Positions 1 to 8,787 are shown, counted from the first letter of the stretch. The stretch: 64,000 nt of DNA from Porphyrobacter sp. (GCA_027531395.1 JAPZRO010000007.1:124001-188000); one strand, 5' to 3'. Numbers and translations: made by a program. Notes: a model not told the origin generated them from the letters alone.

Positions 1-298
1 CGGCGAAATCCATCAGCAGCACCGACATGGCATCGGTCATCAGCGCGACGCCGAGCGAATAGGCATAGTCCGGCGCGATCGAGAGCGAGACGCTGGGCTG
101 GCCGCGCCGCCCGCTGGTCTTGCGCTGGCCAAGCGCGAGCGCGCGGCGATCGACCAGTTCGTTGACTAGCCGCGACACGGTTTGCTGCGACAGGCCGCAA
201 TGGCGCGCGATTTCCGGCTGGATGGTTCCCTGATTGCGCAGGACGAAGCTCAGGATGCTCGCTTCGCTGTCGGATGGCCGCTGGAAATTGTCGCTCAT
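1..298 (-). CDS. ROK-family transcriptional regulator, N-terminal part (runs off window)
   Basis: The minus strand reads an ATG at 298 followed by 99 open codons to the window edge. The first 60 or so residues form a winged helix-turn-helix (pattern ILSFVLRNQG..QPEIARHCGLSQQTVSRLVNELV) followed by a G-R-R-G-Q-P linker and the start of a ROK/actin-like fold. This is the architecture of NagC/Mlc/XylR repressors. The gene is divergent from the TonB receptor at 454 and the sugar operon behind it, so it is probably their sugar-responsive repressor. The effector-binding C-terminus is outside the window, so the ligand cannot be inferred from this gene itself. Confidence 0.85.
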   Translation of the reverse strand, partial: MSDNFQRPSDSEASILSFVLRNQGTIQPEIARHCGLSQQTVSRLVNELVDRRALALGQRKTSGRRGQPSVSLSIAPDYAYSLGVALMTDAMSVLLMDFA

Positions 299-364
299 TG
301 CGGAGGTCACCATGCGCCCATCATCGCAGAATTGATGCAAACGGGCAACATATCACTCTTTTAA

Positions 365-379
365 AACCCATGATGGGTT
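365..379. promoter_or_regulatory. Candidate operator: perfect 7-1-7 palindrome between divergent genes
   Basis: The sequence aacccatgatgggtt is a perfect inverted repeat (arms aacccat and atgggtt, one spacer base). It lies between the divergent ROK regulator (start 298) and the TonB receptor (start 454), about 75 nt upstream of the receptor start and in an AT-richer patch. Position and symmetry fit the binding site of a dimeric ROK-type repressor. No further copy was noticed in the operon. Confidence 0.5.
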
Positions 380-453
380 GTATTGCCAGCGAGGCGCTGT
401 TACGCCCGCCTCACGTGAAGTCCAGCCAATGGGCTCAGGTGAGGAGAGGATCA

Positions 454-2958
454 ATGAAGCAGTTTCTCGGACTGGCCGCGGCCGGTGTCTCGTTGACAGC
501 CCTGTTGCCCGCAGCGGCACTGGCCCAGGCCAGTGATCCCGCTCCCGGAGCGGCCGAAGAGGCGGAGCCGATTGCGGGGCAGGAAATCATCGTTACCGGC
601 ACCAGTCGCTCGCGCGTGGCGCTTGATACACCGCTCGCCATCTCGCAACTGGGCGAAGAAGCGCTGGCCCGCGCCGGGGTGACCAGCCAGGCGGATATTC
701 TCAACACCATCCCCTCGATCAAGGCCGATGGCGGTGGCGGTGAAGTCGCCTCCAACGTGTTCATCCGCGGCCTGCCCTCGGGGGGCCAGTACCAGTTCAC
801 GCCGCTGATGTATGACGGCATCACCGTGCTCTCGGCCTTTGGCCTCAATTCCTCGGCCTATGACGTCTATGCCCGCAACGATCTGGGCATCGAACGGCTG
901 GAATTCGTCCGCGGCGGCGTGTCCAACCTGTTCGGTCCCGGTTCGGTCGCGGGTCTGATCAACTACATCAGCAAGTCGGGCGGCGACGAGTTCGAGGGCA
1001 CCGCGCAGCTGGAAGTCGCGCAGCGCGGCCGCTATCGCGGCGATCTGGCGCTGAGCGGCCCGCTCGGCAACAACTTCTACTTCGCGCTGTCGGGCTTCTA
1101 TCGCGTCGACGACGGCCCGATCCGCACCAATCTCGACACCGAAGGCGGCCAGATCCGGGGCAATCTCGAATACCGGTTCGGCGACGGCAGCGGCAACATC
1201 AAGCTGGTCGGCCAGTACATCGACGACCAGACCCAGTTCTACCTGCCGATCCCGCTCGACGGGCCGACCCGCAACCGGCTGCGCGGCAATGACGACCGGA
1301 TCGTCAATTCGGTGCAGAACCAGTTCGACTTTGCCGCGCTCGGCTTCAACACCCCGGGCGGCGGGCGCTTCAGCTCCGACATCGCCGAGGGCGTTGCCAC
1401 CCGCGGCGGCATGATCGGCCTGACCTTCGAGAAGGATCTGGGCGACAGCGGCTGGGGCATCAACGGCCGGATCAAGTACAGTGACTACAAGCACAAGTTC
1501 GGCCTGTGGTCGGATGGTGACGGCGTCATCAACGTGCCGGAAACGCTGCAGAGCTTCCTGACCAACCGCAACCTCGGCGCGCTCGCCAATGCGCAGTTCA
1601 GCTTCGTCGGCGGCGGCGCGGTGCCCAACGACTTCCTGCTGTTCGCCAACCGCTTCACCGATCGCGACCGGCCGGTGAACGACTTCACCGCCGAGCTCAA
1701 CCTCACCAAGTCGCTCCAGACCGGCAATGTCGATCATGCGTTCACGCTCGGCGGCTTCTATGGCGATGCGAGCGCGGGGGACTTCAACGTCACCACCACC
1801 TACCTTGCGGAACTCAACAACCGGCCGCGACTGGTGAGCCTCGCGGTGACCAACCCCGGGACCGGCGCACAGACCGTGATCTCGCGCGGCGGGCTGCTCA
1901 ATGCGGGGGCCGGCTACGTCAACAACCGGCACGCGGCCGAGCGTTACGCGGTTTATGTCGCCGACCAGATGAAGATCGGCGACCGGTTCAACTTCGATAT
2001 CGGCTTCCGGCTCGAGCACCTGAGCGGCGAGATCCGCCGCGAGCGCACCTCGACCGTGGTGACCGATGCCACCACGGCCAACCTCTCGAACGCGCTGCGC
2101 GACGTGATCTGGGGCAATGGCGGTTTCCTCACCGGCAATGTCTCGGCCACCGAATGGGCGGTTGCGGCCGGTGCGCTCTACAAGCTGTCGGACGACATGA
2201 GCCTCTATGCCAACGCCTCGCGCGGGTTCTTCTTCCCCGAACTGCGCTCGGCGGCATTCCGTCCCCTGCCTGCGGGCACGGCGGCCAATGCCAGCGCCTC
2301 GCCGGGGATGCAGAGCTACAATGCCGAAATCATCAAGCAGGCCGAACTGGGCTTCAAGCTCAGCCGCCCGGGCCTGTCGCTGACGGCGGCGGCCTTCTAC
2401 ACCAATCTCGAAAACCGCCGGCAGGTGCTGTTCGTCAACGACGGTGCCGGTGGCCTGATCGAGCGGGTCAACCTCGTCGGCACCGAAAGCTACGGCGCGG
2501 AAGCGACGATCGATGTCCGCATCATCGGCGACCTCAGCTTCAGCGGCAACGTGACCTGGCAGAAGAGCGAATTCACCGCCTTCGACACCGCGCCCGCCAA
2601 TATCGGCAATGCGGTCGAACGCCAGCCCGAATGGCTCTACAACGCCGGGCTCTACTATGATGACGGCACCTTCGACCTTTCGGTGTTCACCAACTACACC
2701 GGGCCGAACTTCACCGCGTCGAACAACGCGATCGAACTCGAAGGCTGGAACATCGCCAACCTCGACACCGGCTACCAGTTCGATCTGGGCGCGACCACGA
2801 TGCGGGTCAGCCTCAACGTGTTCAACCTGTTCAACACCGATGCGGTGACCGAAGGCTCGCCGCGGCAGGATGTCAACCAGGTCGCGAACGGGGCCTTCTT
2901 CGTCGGGCGCCCCGTGCTGCCGCGGCGGATCACGGCACGGCTCACCGTCAACTTCTGA
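454..2958 (+). CDS. TonB-dependent outer-membrane receptor
   Basis: This 834-residue protein has a Sec signal peptide (about residues 1-25, ending ALAQ), a TonB-box-like stretch (QEIIVTGTS), a plug domain rich in the usual FIRGL...YDGI and ERLEFVRGG...LFGPGSVAGLINY motifs, and a long beta-barrel ending in a terminal Phe (RLTVNF). It would import a scarce substrate across the outer membrane using TonB energy. The start at 454 is chosen because it gives the signal peptide and has a strong purine-rich ribosome site (gaggagagga, 441-450); a longer open frame from 274 is not needed. As the first gene of the glycerate kinase/GH63/MFS/ROK/ManA operon, its likely cargo is a mannosyl- or glucosyl-glycerate type solute; this is inferred from context only. 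Confidence 0.92.
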   Translation: MKQFLGLAAAGVSLTALLPAAALAQASDPAPGAAEEAEPIAGQEIIVTGTSRSRVALDTPLAISQLGEEALARAGVTSQADILNTIPSIKADGGGGEVASNVFIRGLPSGGQYQFTPLMYDGITVLSAFGLNSSAYDVYARNDLGIERLEFVRGGVSNLFGPGSVAGLINYISKSGGDEFEGTAQLEVAQRGRYRGDLALSGPLGNNFYFALSGFYRVDDGPIRTNLDTEGGQIRGNLEYRFGDGSGNIKLVGQYIDDQTQFYLPIPLDGPTRNRLRGNDDRIVNSVQNQFDFAALGFNTPGGGRFSSDIAEGVATRGGMIGLTFEKDLGDSGWGINGRIKYSDYKHKFGLWSDGDGVINVPETLQSFLTNRNLGALANAQFSFVGGGAVPNDFLLFANRFTDRDRPVNDFTAELNLTKSLQTGNVDHAFTLGGFYGDASAGDFNVTTTYLAELNNRPRLVSLAVTNPGTGAQTVISRGGLLNAGAGYVNNRHAAERYAVYVADQMKIGDRFNFDIGFRLEHLSGEIRRERTSTVVTDATTANLSNALRDVIWGNGGFLTGNVSATEWAVAAGALYKLSDDMSLYANASRGFFFPELRSAAFRPLPAGTAANASASPGMQSYNAEIIKQAELGFKLSRPGLSLTAAAFYTNLENRRQVLFVNDGAGGLIERVNLVGTESYGAEATIDVRIIGDLSFSGNVTWQKSEFTAFDTAPANIGNAVERQPEWLYNAGLYYDDGTFDLSVFTNYTGPNFTASNNAIELEGWNIANLDTGYQFDLGATTMRVSLNVFNLFNTDAVTEGSPRQDVNQVANGAFFVGRPVLPRRITARLTVNF

Positions 2959-2966
2959 CGCCCCGG

Positions 2967-2997
2967 CCGGGACTGTGGCATGATGTTGCAGTCCCGG
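2967..2997 (+). other. Intergenic hairpin between receptor and catabolic genes
   Basis: A 9-bp perfect stem (ccgggactg / cagtcccgg) with a 13-nt loop starts 8 nt after the receptor stop codon. There is no T-run after it, so it is not a classical terminator. It could stabilise the 3' end of the receptor message or attenuate read-through into the glycerate kinase gene, giving receptor mRNA in excess over the enzymes. Confidence 0.45.
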
Positions 2998-3054
2998 TTG
3001 GATCGCACCGTCCGCGTGCCTTGAGGCCAAGAGGGCGTGGAGAGGGGTGGCACG

Positions 3055-4290
3055 ATGCTGCGCGATGAACTTCTGACCCTGTTCGAGGCCGGCGTGCGTG
3101 CCGCCAGCGCACCGGCTGCGCTTGCGGCGCTGCTGCCGGCGGGCGCGCCGCAGGGGCGCACCCTCGTGCTGGGCTGCGGCAAGGCGGCCGCGGCCATGGC
3201 CGAAGTGGCGGCGCACCATCTCGCGGGCGATGTCACCGGCTGCGTCGTCACCCGCTTCGGCCATGGTGCGAGACAGCCGACCGGCGGGATCGCGGTGATC
3301 GAAGCGAGCCACCCCGTGCCCGATGCCGCGAGCCTTGCCGCCGGACGCCGCATCCGCGAGCTGGCGGCCACGGCGCAGGCCGGCGACCGGGCGGTGTTCC
3401 TGATCTCCGGCGGGGGCTCGTCGCTGCTGGTCGATCCGATCCCCGGACTTGCGCTCGAGCGGAAGGCGCAGATCAATGATCACCTCGTCAAGTCGGGCGT
3501 GGCGATTGCGGACATCAATCTCGTCCGCCGCCACCTCTCGCAGGTGAAAGGCGGGCGGCTGGCTGCGGCTGCTGCCGCAGCGGCGGGCGACATGCACACT
3601 TTCGTCATTTCCGATGTCGTCGGCGACGATCCTTCGGTGGTGGCCTCCGGCCCTTCGATCGCCTCGCTCTTCGAACCGGAGTGTGCCATCGCCATCCTTG
3701 AACGCAGCGGCTGGCCGGTCGATGCCGGACTGGCCGCGCTGATCCGTGCCGCAGCACCGCCCCCAGTGCCGCCGCATCCGGTCCATGTCATTGCCGATGC
3801 CCGCACCGCGCTTGATGCCGCCAGTCACGCTGCGGCCGAGAAGGGCTGGCGGGTGGTGCGGATCGGCGACGATCTGGCCGGCGATGCCGGAGCCACGGGG
3901 CGCAAACACGCCGCCCTCGCGCTTGATCAGGTTGCGGCCGGAACCCCCTGTCTGCTGGTCTCGGGCGGGGAGCTGACAGTCGAGGTGCGCGCCCGCGACG
4001 GACGGGGCGGGCCGAATCTCGAATATCTTGCAGGGCTGATGGCGGCGCTTCCGCCCGGCGCGCCGGTCGCGGCACTGGCCTGCGACAGCGACGGGATCGA
4101 CGGCAGCGAGGACAATGCCGGTGGCTGGTTCGACGCTTCCCACCGGGCCCGCGCCGAAGACTGCGAGGCCGCGCTCGCGGCCAACCGCACCTATGACCTG
4201 TTCCAGCGCTTCGGGGGCCTGATCATGACCGGACCGACCCGCACCAATGTCAACGATATCCGGCTGATCGCCGTGGGAGCCAAGCCATGA
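3055..4290 (+). CDS. Glycerate 2-kinase (MOFRL family, GckA/TtuD type)
   Basis: This 411-residue protein matches class-II glycerate kinases, which make 2-phosphoglycerate from D-glycerate and ATP in the cytoplasm. Visible motifs are GCGKAA near residue 43 (conserved lysine), LISGGGSSLL, RRHLSQVKGGRLA, ISDVVGDDPSVVASGP, and the C-terminal MOFRL-like CDSDGIDGSEDNAGG. The ATG at 3055 is preferred over an in-frame GTG at 3037 because a purine-rich ribosome site (gagagggg) lies between them. Its stop overlaps the next start by 4 nt (ATGA), so the two proteins are translationally coupled. In this operon it would phosphorylate the glycerate released by the GH63 hydrolase. Confidence 0.92.
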   Translation: MLRDELLTLFEAGVRAASAPAALAALLPAGAPQGRTLVLGCGKAAAAMAEVAAHHLAGDVTGCVVTRFGHGARQPTGGIAVIEASHPVPDAASLAAGRRIRELAATAQAGDRAVFLISGGGSSLLVDPIPGLALERKAQINDHLVKSGVAIADINLVRRHLSQVKGGRLAAAAAAAAGDMHTFVISDVVGDDPSVVASGPSIASLFEPECAIAILERSGWPVDAGLAALIRAAAPPPVPPHPVHVIADARTALDAASHAAAEKGWRVVRIGDDLAGDAGATGRKHAALALDQVAAGTPCLLVSGGELTVEVRARDGRGGPNLEYLAGLMAALPPGAPVAALACDSDGIDGSEDNAGGWFDASHRARAEDCEAALAANRTYDLFQRFGGLIMTGPTRTNVNDIRLIAVGAKP

Positions 4291-5555
4291 GCCGCAATCC
4301 AGACCTCGACCGGCAGGCGCGCGAAATCCTCCGCCGCAATGACCGTGGCGGCTATACCGTCCCGACCCATGGCCTCTATCCCTTCCAGTGGAACTGGGAT
4401 TCGGCCTTCGTGGCGCTCGGCTTTGCAGAATTCGACCGGGATCGCGCATGGCAGGAGATCGAGACTCTCGTCTCCGCCCAGTGGGATGACGGGATGATCC
4501 CGCACATCGTGTTCCACCAGCGCGACGAGGGGTATTTCCCCGGCCCGGATGTGTGGGCCACGGGCCGCACCCCGCCGACCTCGGGCATCACCCAGCCGCC
4601 GGTTCTGGCGACGATCGTGCGCCGGCTGTGGGAGAGCGAGGGGGCCGATCCCGCCTGCCCGCGGATGCAGCGCCTCTATCGCGCCTGTCTTGCCAGCCAC
4701 CGCTGGTTCCACACCTACCGCGACCCGCTCGGCAACGGGCTGGTGATGGTGACCCACAACTGGGAGACGGGCCGCGACAATTCGAGCGAGTGGGACGATG
4801 CGCTCGCCCGCGTCGATACCAGTGGCGTCGGCCCCTACCAGCGCCGGGATACAGGCCACGTCGATGCCGCGATGCGCCCGAAGCAGGAGGAATATGACCG
4901 CTATGTCGCGATCCTCCAGTTCGGGCGGGCGGGCGGCTGGAACCACCGCACCATAGCCGATGAAGGGCCGTTCCGGATGGTCGATGTCGGCATGTCGATG
5001 GAGCTGCTGCGCGCCAACCGCGATCTGCTTGCACTGGCCGAAGCGCAGGGCGATACCGCCGCCGCGGGGGAGCTGCGCGCGCGCATCGCGCTTTCCGAAA
5101 GCGGCATGGAGTGGCTGTGGAACGAGGAGGCGGGGGCCTATTGCTCGCGTGATGCGACGACCCACGAAAGCTCGGGCCTCGTCACCAATGCCAGCTTTCT
5201 CGCCTTCTACGCCGGGGTCGGCAGCGAGGCCCAGCGCGCAAGGCTGATCGCGGCGCTGGGGCGGATGATGCACTCGGCGCGCTATCTGCTCCCCAGTCTC
5301 GAAGCCGGAAGCCGCGCCTATGATCACCGTCGCTATTGGCGCGGGCCGGTGTGGCTGGTGGTGAGTTACATGGTGGCGCAGGGTCTGGCCGAGCAGGGTG
5401 AGGCCGAATGGGCCGAGCGTATCCGCGAGGATTCGGCGCGCCTGATCGAGCTCTCCGGCTTCTACGAAAGCTTCAGTCCCGAGACGGGGGAAGGTTCAGG
5501 CGGCCCCGACTTCTCGTGGACGGCGGCGATGTGGCTGGCATGGTGCGGACGATGA
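4287..5555 (+). CDS. GH63-type glycosidase, probable mannosylglycerate/glucosylglycerate hydrolase
   Basis: This 422-residue cytoplasmic protein (no signal peptide) has the (alpha/alpha)6 glycosidase pattern of the short GH63 mannosylglycerate hydrolases. Seen are GLYPFQWNWDSAF (30-41), DDGMIPHIVFH (68-77), TSGITQPPV (98-106), HNWETGRDNSSEWDDAL (158-173) with D164 as likely general acid, YWRGPVWL, and FYESFSPETGEGSG with E394 as likely base. Family knowledge: such enzymes (e.g. Thermus MGH) split 2-O-alpha-mannosyl- or glucosyl-D-glycerate to hexose plus glycerate. Being sandwiched between glycerate kinase and transporter genes with 4-nt overlaps on both sides strongly supports this substrate class. 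A trehalase-like or generic GH63 alpha-glucosidase role is the main alternative. Confidence 0.78.
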   Translation: MSRNPDLDRQAREILRRNDRGGYTVPTHGLYPFQWNWDSAFVALGFAEFDRDRAWQEIETLVSAQWDDGMIPHIVFHQRDEGYFPGPDVWATGRTPPTSGITQPPVLATIVRRLWESEGADPACPRMQRLYRACLASHRWFHTYRDPLGNGLVMVTHNWETGRDNSSEWDDALARVDTSGVGPYQRRDTGHVDAAMRPKQEEYDRYVAILQFGRAGGWNHRTIADEGPFRMVDVGMSMELLRANRDLLALAEAQGDTAAAGELRARIALSESGMEWLWNEEAGAYCSRDATTHESSGLVTNASFLAFYAGVGSEAQRARLIAALGRMMHSARYLLPSLEAGSRAYDHRRYWRGPVWLVVSYMVAQGLAEQGEAEWAERIREDSARLIELSGFYESFSPETGEGSGGPDFSWTAAMWLAWCGR

Positions 5556-6805
5556 TCGGCCTGTTCCGGAAGCCCGCTTCGGCGCACTATCCGTGGATCC
5601 TGATCGGCCTGTTGTGGATGGTCTCCTTCCTCAATTCGGCTGACCGCGCGATCCTCAATGCGGTCAAACCGCTGCTGCGCGATGCCTTCCAGATCACCGA
5701 CATCCAGCTGGGCGTCGTCGATACGGTGTTCTTCTGGACCTATGCGGTCTGCGCCTTCCTGTTCGGGCGGATCGGGGATAGCGTCAGACGGCGCAACATG
5801 GTGCTGTTTGGCCTCCTGTTCTGGAGCATGGCCACCGGCTTCATGCCGATCGCCACGGGCTTTGCAATGCTGCTGGCGATGCGGACGCTGGTGGCGGTCG
5901 GGGAATCGACATACTATCCCACGGCGACCGCACTTATCAGTTCCTGGCACCGACCGGCGATGCGCAGCCGCGCGTTGGCGATCCACCAGACGGCAGTGTT
6001 CGCAGGGGGCGGGATCGGCAGCTGGGCAGCGGGTTGGCTGGCCGACACCTACGGCTGGTCGATGCCCTTCCTCGTGTTCGCCGCGCTCGGCGGCGTGGTG
6101 TTCGTCGTGCTGCTGTTGACCTTGCGCGACGATGCGCCCTCCGTCGTCGCTGCCAGTGACCGGCCCAAGGGCGAGCCGCTAAAGATCATCCTGGCCAATC
6201 CGGCGGCGCTGCTGCTGTGCGGCGTGTTCTGCCTTGCCACCGCGGCTTCGTCGGCGGTGCTCAACTGGTGCAATACCTATGCCCACGACGTGCTGGGCCT
6301 GAACCTTGCCGACAGCGCGCTGGTCGGCCCGGTGATGATCACCTCGGCGGGCTTTGTCTCGGTGCTGGTGGGCGGCTGGCTGTCCGACGCTTTTGCCGCG
6401 CGCAGCCTTACGGGGCGCCTGACGGTGCTGACGATCGGCCTTGTTCTCGCCGCGCTGTTCCTGCTGCCCTTCCCGTGGGCGAGCACGGTGGGAGCGGTCG
6501 CCGCGCTGCTGTTTGCAACCAGCTTCGGCAAGGGCCTGTTTGATGGCTGCATCTACGCAGCGATGCATGATGTTATGCCGGACTCCGCGCGGGCCACGGC
6601 GGCGGGTTTGATGACGATGATGGGCTTCCTCGGCGCGGGCGTGTCAACCGTGGCGCTTCCCGCAATCGCGGTACACACGGGACTGGCGGCAGGCTTTGCA
6701 ATGATGGCAGCACTTTACGCGCTTGCCGTCATCGCATTGCTGGCGGGGCGCCCGTTGGTGAGGCGTGCGGTGCATCGCATGGGCGAAAGGACAATCGATG
6801 GCTGA
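5552..6805 (+). CDS. MFS transporter (sugar/organic-anion type)
   Basis: This 417-residue protein is a 12-helix major facilitator. It contains DRAILNAVKPLLRDAF early in the N-terminal half, the loop 2-3 signature GRIGDSVRRRNM, and repeated hydrophobic segments to the end. The ATG at 5552 overlaps the upstream stop (ATGA), matching the coupling style of this operon; in-frame starts further upstream lie inside the GH63 gene. The protein resembles the anion:cation symporter/sugar-phosphate branch of the MFS, which suits an acidic glycoside such as mannosylglycerate. The substrate is inferred from context. Confidence 0.85.
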   Translation: MIGLFRKPASAHYPWILIGLLWMVSFLNSADRAILNAVKPLLRDAFQITDIQLGVVDTVFFWTYAVCAFLFGRIGDSVRRRNMVLFGLLFWSMATGFMPIATGFAMLLAMRTLVAVGESTYYPTATALISSWHRPAMRSRALAIHQTAVFAGGGIGSWAAGWLADTYGWSMPFLVFAALGGVVFVVLLLTLRDDAPSVVAASDRPKGEPLKIILANPAALLLCGVFCLATAASSAVLNWCNTYAHDVLGLNLADSALVGPVMITSAGFVSVLVGGWLSDAFAARSLTGRLTVLTIGLVLAALFLLPFPWASTVGAVAALLFATSFGKGLFDGCIYAAMHDVMPDSARATAAGLMTMMGFLGAGVSTVALPAIAVHTGLAAGFAMMAALYALAVIALLAGRPLVRRAVHRMGERTIDG

Positions 6806-7688
6806 TGAGCGCCTCTTCGGCGGGATCGAGCTGGGCGGCACCAAGACGGTTTTCGCGATCGGCACGTGCAGCGGCAAGATCATCGCCCGCCGCACAGTGC
6901 CTACCCGGGCACCGGAGGCTGTGGTCGCCGATGCTGCCATCTTTTTTGCCGAGGGCGGATCCAAGGTTTCGGCGCTTGGCGTGGGTGCCTTCGGCCCGAT
7001 CGTTATCGACCCTAAGGCTCCGGACTATGGCCAGCTGTGCGACACCAACAAGCCTGGCTGGAGCGGGTTCGGGTTAACTGGTGCGCTCGAGGAGGCCATG
7101 GGCCTTCCGGTTCGGCTAGTGACAGACGTGGGGGCCGCTGCGATCGGCGAGGCTCAGCTCGGCGCGTTGCGCGGGTGCGAAATCGGGATCTACCTGACCG
7201 TGGGCACCGGTATCGGCGGCGCGATCATCGTTGGCGGGAAAGTTCTCCCCGCATTGCTGCACCCCGAGATGGGGCATATCGCCTTGCATCGCTTGCCCGG
7301 CGATGCGGCCCCATCGACCTGCAACTTTCACGATAACTGTGCCGAAGGCTTGGCGGCTGGCCCTGCCATCGCGGCGCGTTTCGGCAAATCGCTCGATCAT
7401 TTCGCGCCGGATGATCCGGAATTCCTGATGATCGCCGATTATCTCGGTCAGCTGTGCTGCCAGCTGGTGCTGACCCTTTCGCCGCAACGGATTGTGCTGG
7501 GCGGAGGGGTCGGCGGTGCGCCCGGCGTCGTTCCCGCTGTACACCGGGCGATGGTGCGGCATCTGGGGCGATATGCACCGGCTGCCGTGGCTGACGAGCA
7601 CTATTTGACGGCACCAACGCTCGGGCAGGACGCCGGGATCACCGGCGCTCTGGTCTGCGCGGTCAATGCAATCCGGGAGATGGCCTGA
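6798..7688 (+). CDS. ROK-family sugar kinase (manno/fructo/glucokinase)
   Basis: This 296-residue protein carries the ROK phosphate loop GGIELGGTKT (residues 8-17), the catalytic aspartate in VTDVGAAA (D110), the VGTGIGGAIIVGG loop (135-147), and the zinc site H160...C175-x2-H178-x2-C181 followed by EGLAAGPA, as in bacterial ROK fructo/mannokinases. It phosphorylates a free hexose with ATP. It overlaps the transporter stop by 8 nt. With ManA directly downstream, the most useful product here would be mannose-6-phosphate. The first third lacks a helix-turn-helix, so it is an enzyme, unlike the ROK regulator at 1-298. Confidence 0.87.
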   Translation: MADERLFGGIELGGTKTVFAIGTCSGKIIARRTVPTRAPEAVVADAAIFFAEGGSKVSALGVGAFGPIVIDPKAPDYGQLCDTNKPGWSGFGLTGALEEAMGLPVRLVTDVGAAAIGEAQLGALRGCEIGIYLTVGTGIGGAIIVGGKVLPALLHPEMGHIALHRLPGDAAPSTCNFHDNCAEGLAAGPAIAARFGKSLDHFAPDDPEFLMIADYLGQLCCQLVLTLSPQRIVLGGGVGGAPGVVPAVHRAMVRHLGRYAPAAVADEHYLTAPTLGQDAGITGALVCAVNAIREMA

Positions 7689-7689
7689 G

Positions 7690-8499
7690 ATGGTGATTCT
7701 CGACCGCTCGCTTCACGAACGGCCATGGGGGCGGCGAGATCTGCCGGACGTTTATGACGCGGAGGGGCGCATGATTGGTGAAGTCTGGCACCAGCATCCC
7801 GACGCGCCTCTGCCCGTTCTGGTCAAGTCACTCTTCACCTCCGAACACCTGTCGGTTCAGGTCCACCCCGACGACGCTTCGGCTCGGCGCGCGGGCTTGC
7901 CAAGGGGCAAGGAGGAGTGGTGGCTTGTGACGGCCGCCGCACCGGATGCGACACTTGGAGTCGGCCTGCGCGCGCCGGTCACGGCAGAAGCGCTCCGAGC
8001 GGCCGCAATCGATGGCTCGATCATCGATTTTATGGAATGGTTTCCGGTGAATGAGGGCGATTTCTTTCACATCCCGCCTGGCACTGTCCATGCGATCGGC
8101 CCGGGCGTTGACATAGTCGAGGTCCAGCAGAACGCCGATGTGACCTATCGCCTTTACGATTATGGTAGGGGGCGCGAACTGCATCTCGACGCTGGTATGG
8201 CGGTGGCGCAGCCTCTCCCTCACCCGCCAGAATTGCACGGTAACCTCGCAAAAGGAGGCGTCGATGGGGAAGGGCCTCGGTTGCTGACGCGCTGCCCCCA
8301 CTTCAGCGTGTGGTATGTCGATGCGAGCTCGCTTGGCGCGTTTCCTAGCGGAGCCTTCCAGCTTGTGCCACTGGCCGGCAACGCAGCGCTTGCAGACAGC
8401 GCCATCCGGCCCGGCATAGTGGCATGGGGCGATCCCGCAGATGTTGGACAGGCATCCGAGGATTTTGCCTGTCTTGTCATCGACGCGGTCGAACCATGA
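7690..8499 (+). CDS. manA: Mannose-6-phosphate isomerase, short type I (cupin)
   Basis: This 269-residue protein interconverts mannose-6-P and fructose-6-P. The metal ligands of type I isomerases are visible: Q57 and H59 in SVQVHPDD, E76 in GKEEWW, and H134 in HIPPGTVHAIGPG. The segment VQQNADVTYRLYDYGR is also typical. The length matches short bacterial ManA (about 270 residues), lacking the extra domains of the 390-residue enterobacterial form. The start is one base after the kinase stop, with a ribosome site inside the kinase end. It is the last gene of the operon. Its presence argues that mannose, not only glucose, is released by the hydrolase. Confidence 0.9.
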   Translation: MVILDRSLHERPWGRRDLPDVYDAEGRMIGEVWHQHPDAPLPVLVKSLFTSEHLSVQVHPDDASARRAGLPRGKEEWWLVTAAAPDATLGVGLRAPVTAEALRAAAIDGSIIDFMEWFPVNEGDFFHIPPGTVHAIGPGVDIVEVQQNADVTYRLYDYGRGRELHLDAGMAVAQPLPHPPELHGNLAKGGVDGEGPRLLTRCPHFSVWYVDASSLGAFPSGAFQLVPLAGNAALADSAIRPGIVAWGDPADVGQASEDFACLVIDAVEP

Positions 8500-8583
8500 T
8501 GACGGCAACCACAAAGATGTGATCTTATGGAAGGGCTGGTTTCGGGATCACGCTTTTCTCTTTTGAGTGGCCGCAATGAGGGC

Positions 8584-8787
8584 GCATTACTGACCTGGCG
8601 GAAAGCATTTCAAAGGGACCAGCATAGGGCGCCAGGAACCTCCTGACGGAGGATGGTCTCAGCTGCCGCTTTGATCGCGCCAGCAAAGATCTAACTCGCA
8701 AGGTCTGCTCTGGGAGATCAACAGGCAACCGGACCCACGTCGCACCTTAAAGCAATCCGTTGCTGTGGGCATCGTGTGCAAGATGGC
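8584..8787. repeat. Long intergenic direct repeat, copy A (partner at 19173-19377)
   Basis: This 204-bp non-coding block has a second copy 10.6 kb away in the same orientation, about 85-87% identical by eye and almost gap-free. The best conserved core contains the small hairpin cctcc-tgac-ggagg and the following ggatggtctcagctgcc; both ends (gcattactgacc and gtgggcatcg..tgcaagatggc) are also shared. The remainder of 8500-9001 holds no gene I can support. The repeat lies outside the presumed island, whereas copy B lies just inside it next to tRNA-Ser. Confidence 0.75.

Noticed and set aside
451-4449. 1332-codon open frame antisense to the receptor and glycerate kinase
   Set aside because: It is a mirror of high-GC codon usage: Arg/Ala/Gly-rich with no domain pattern, and it overlaps well-supported genes completely.
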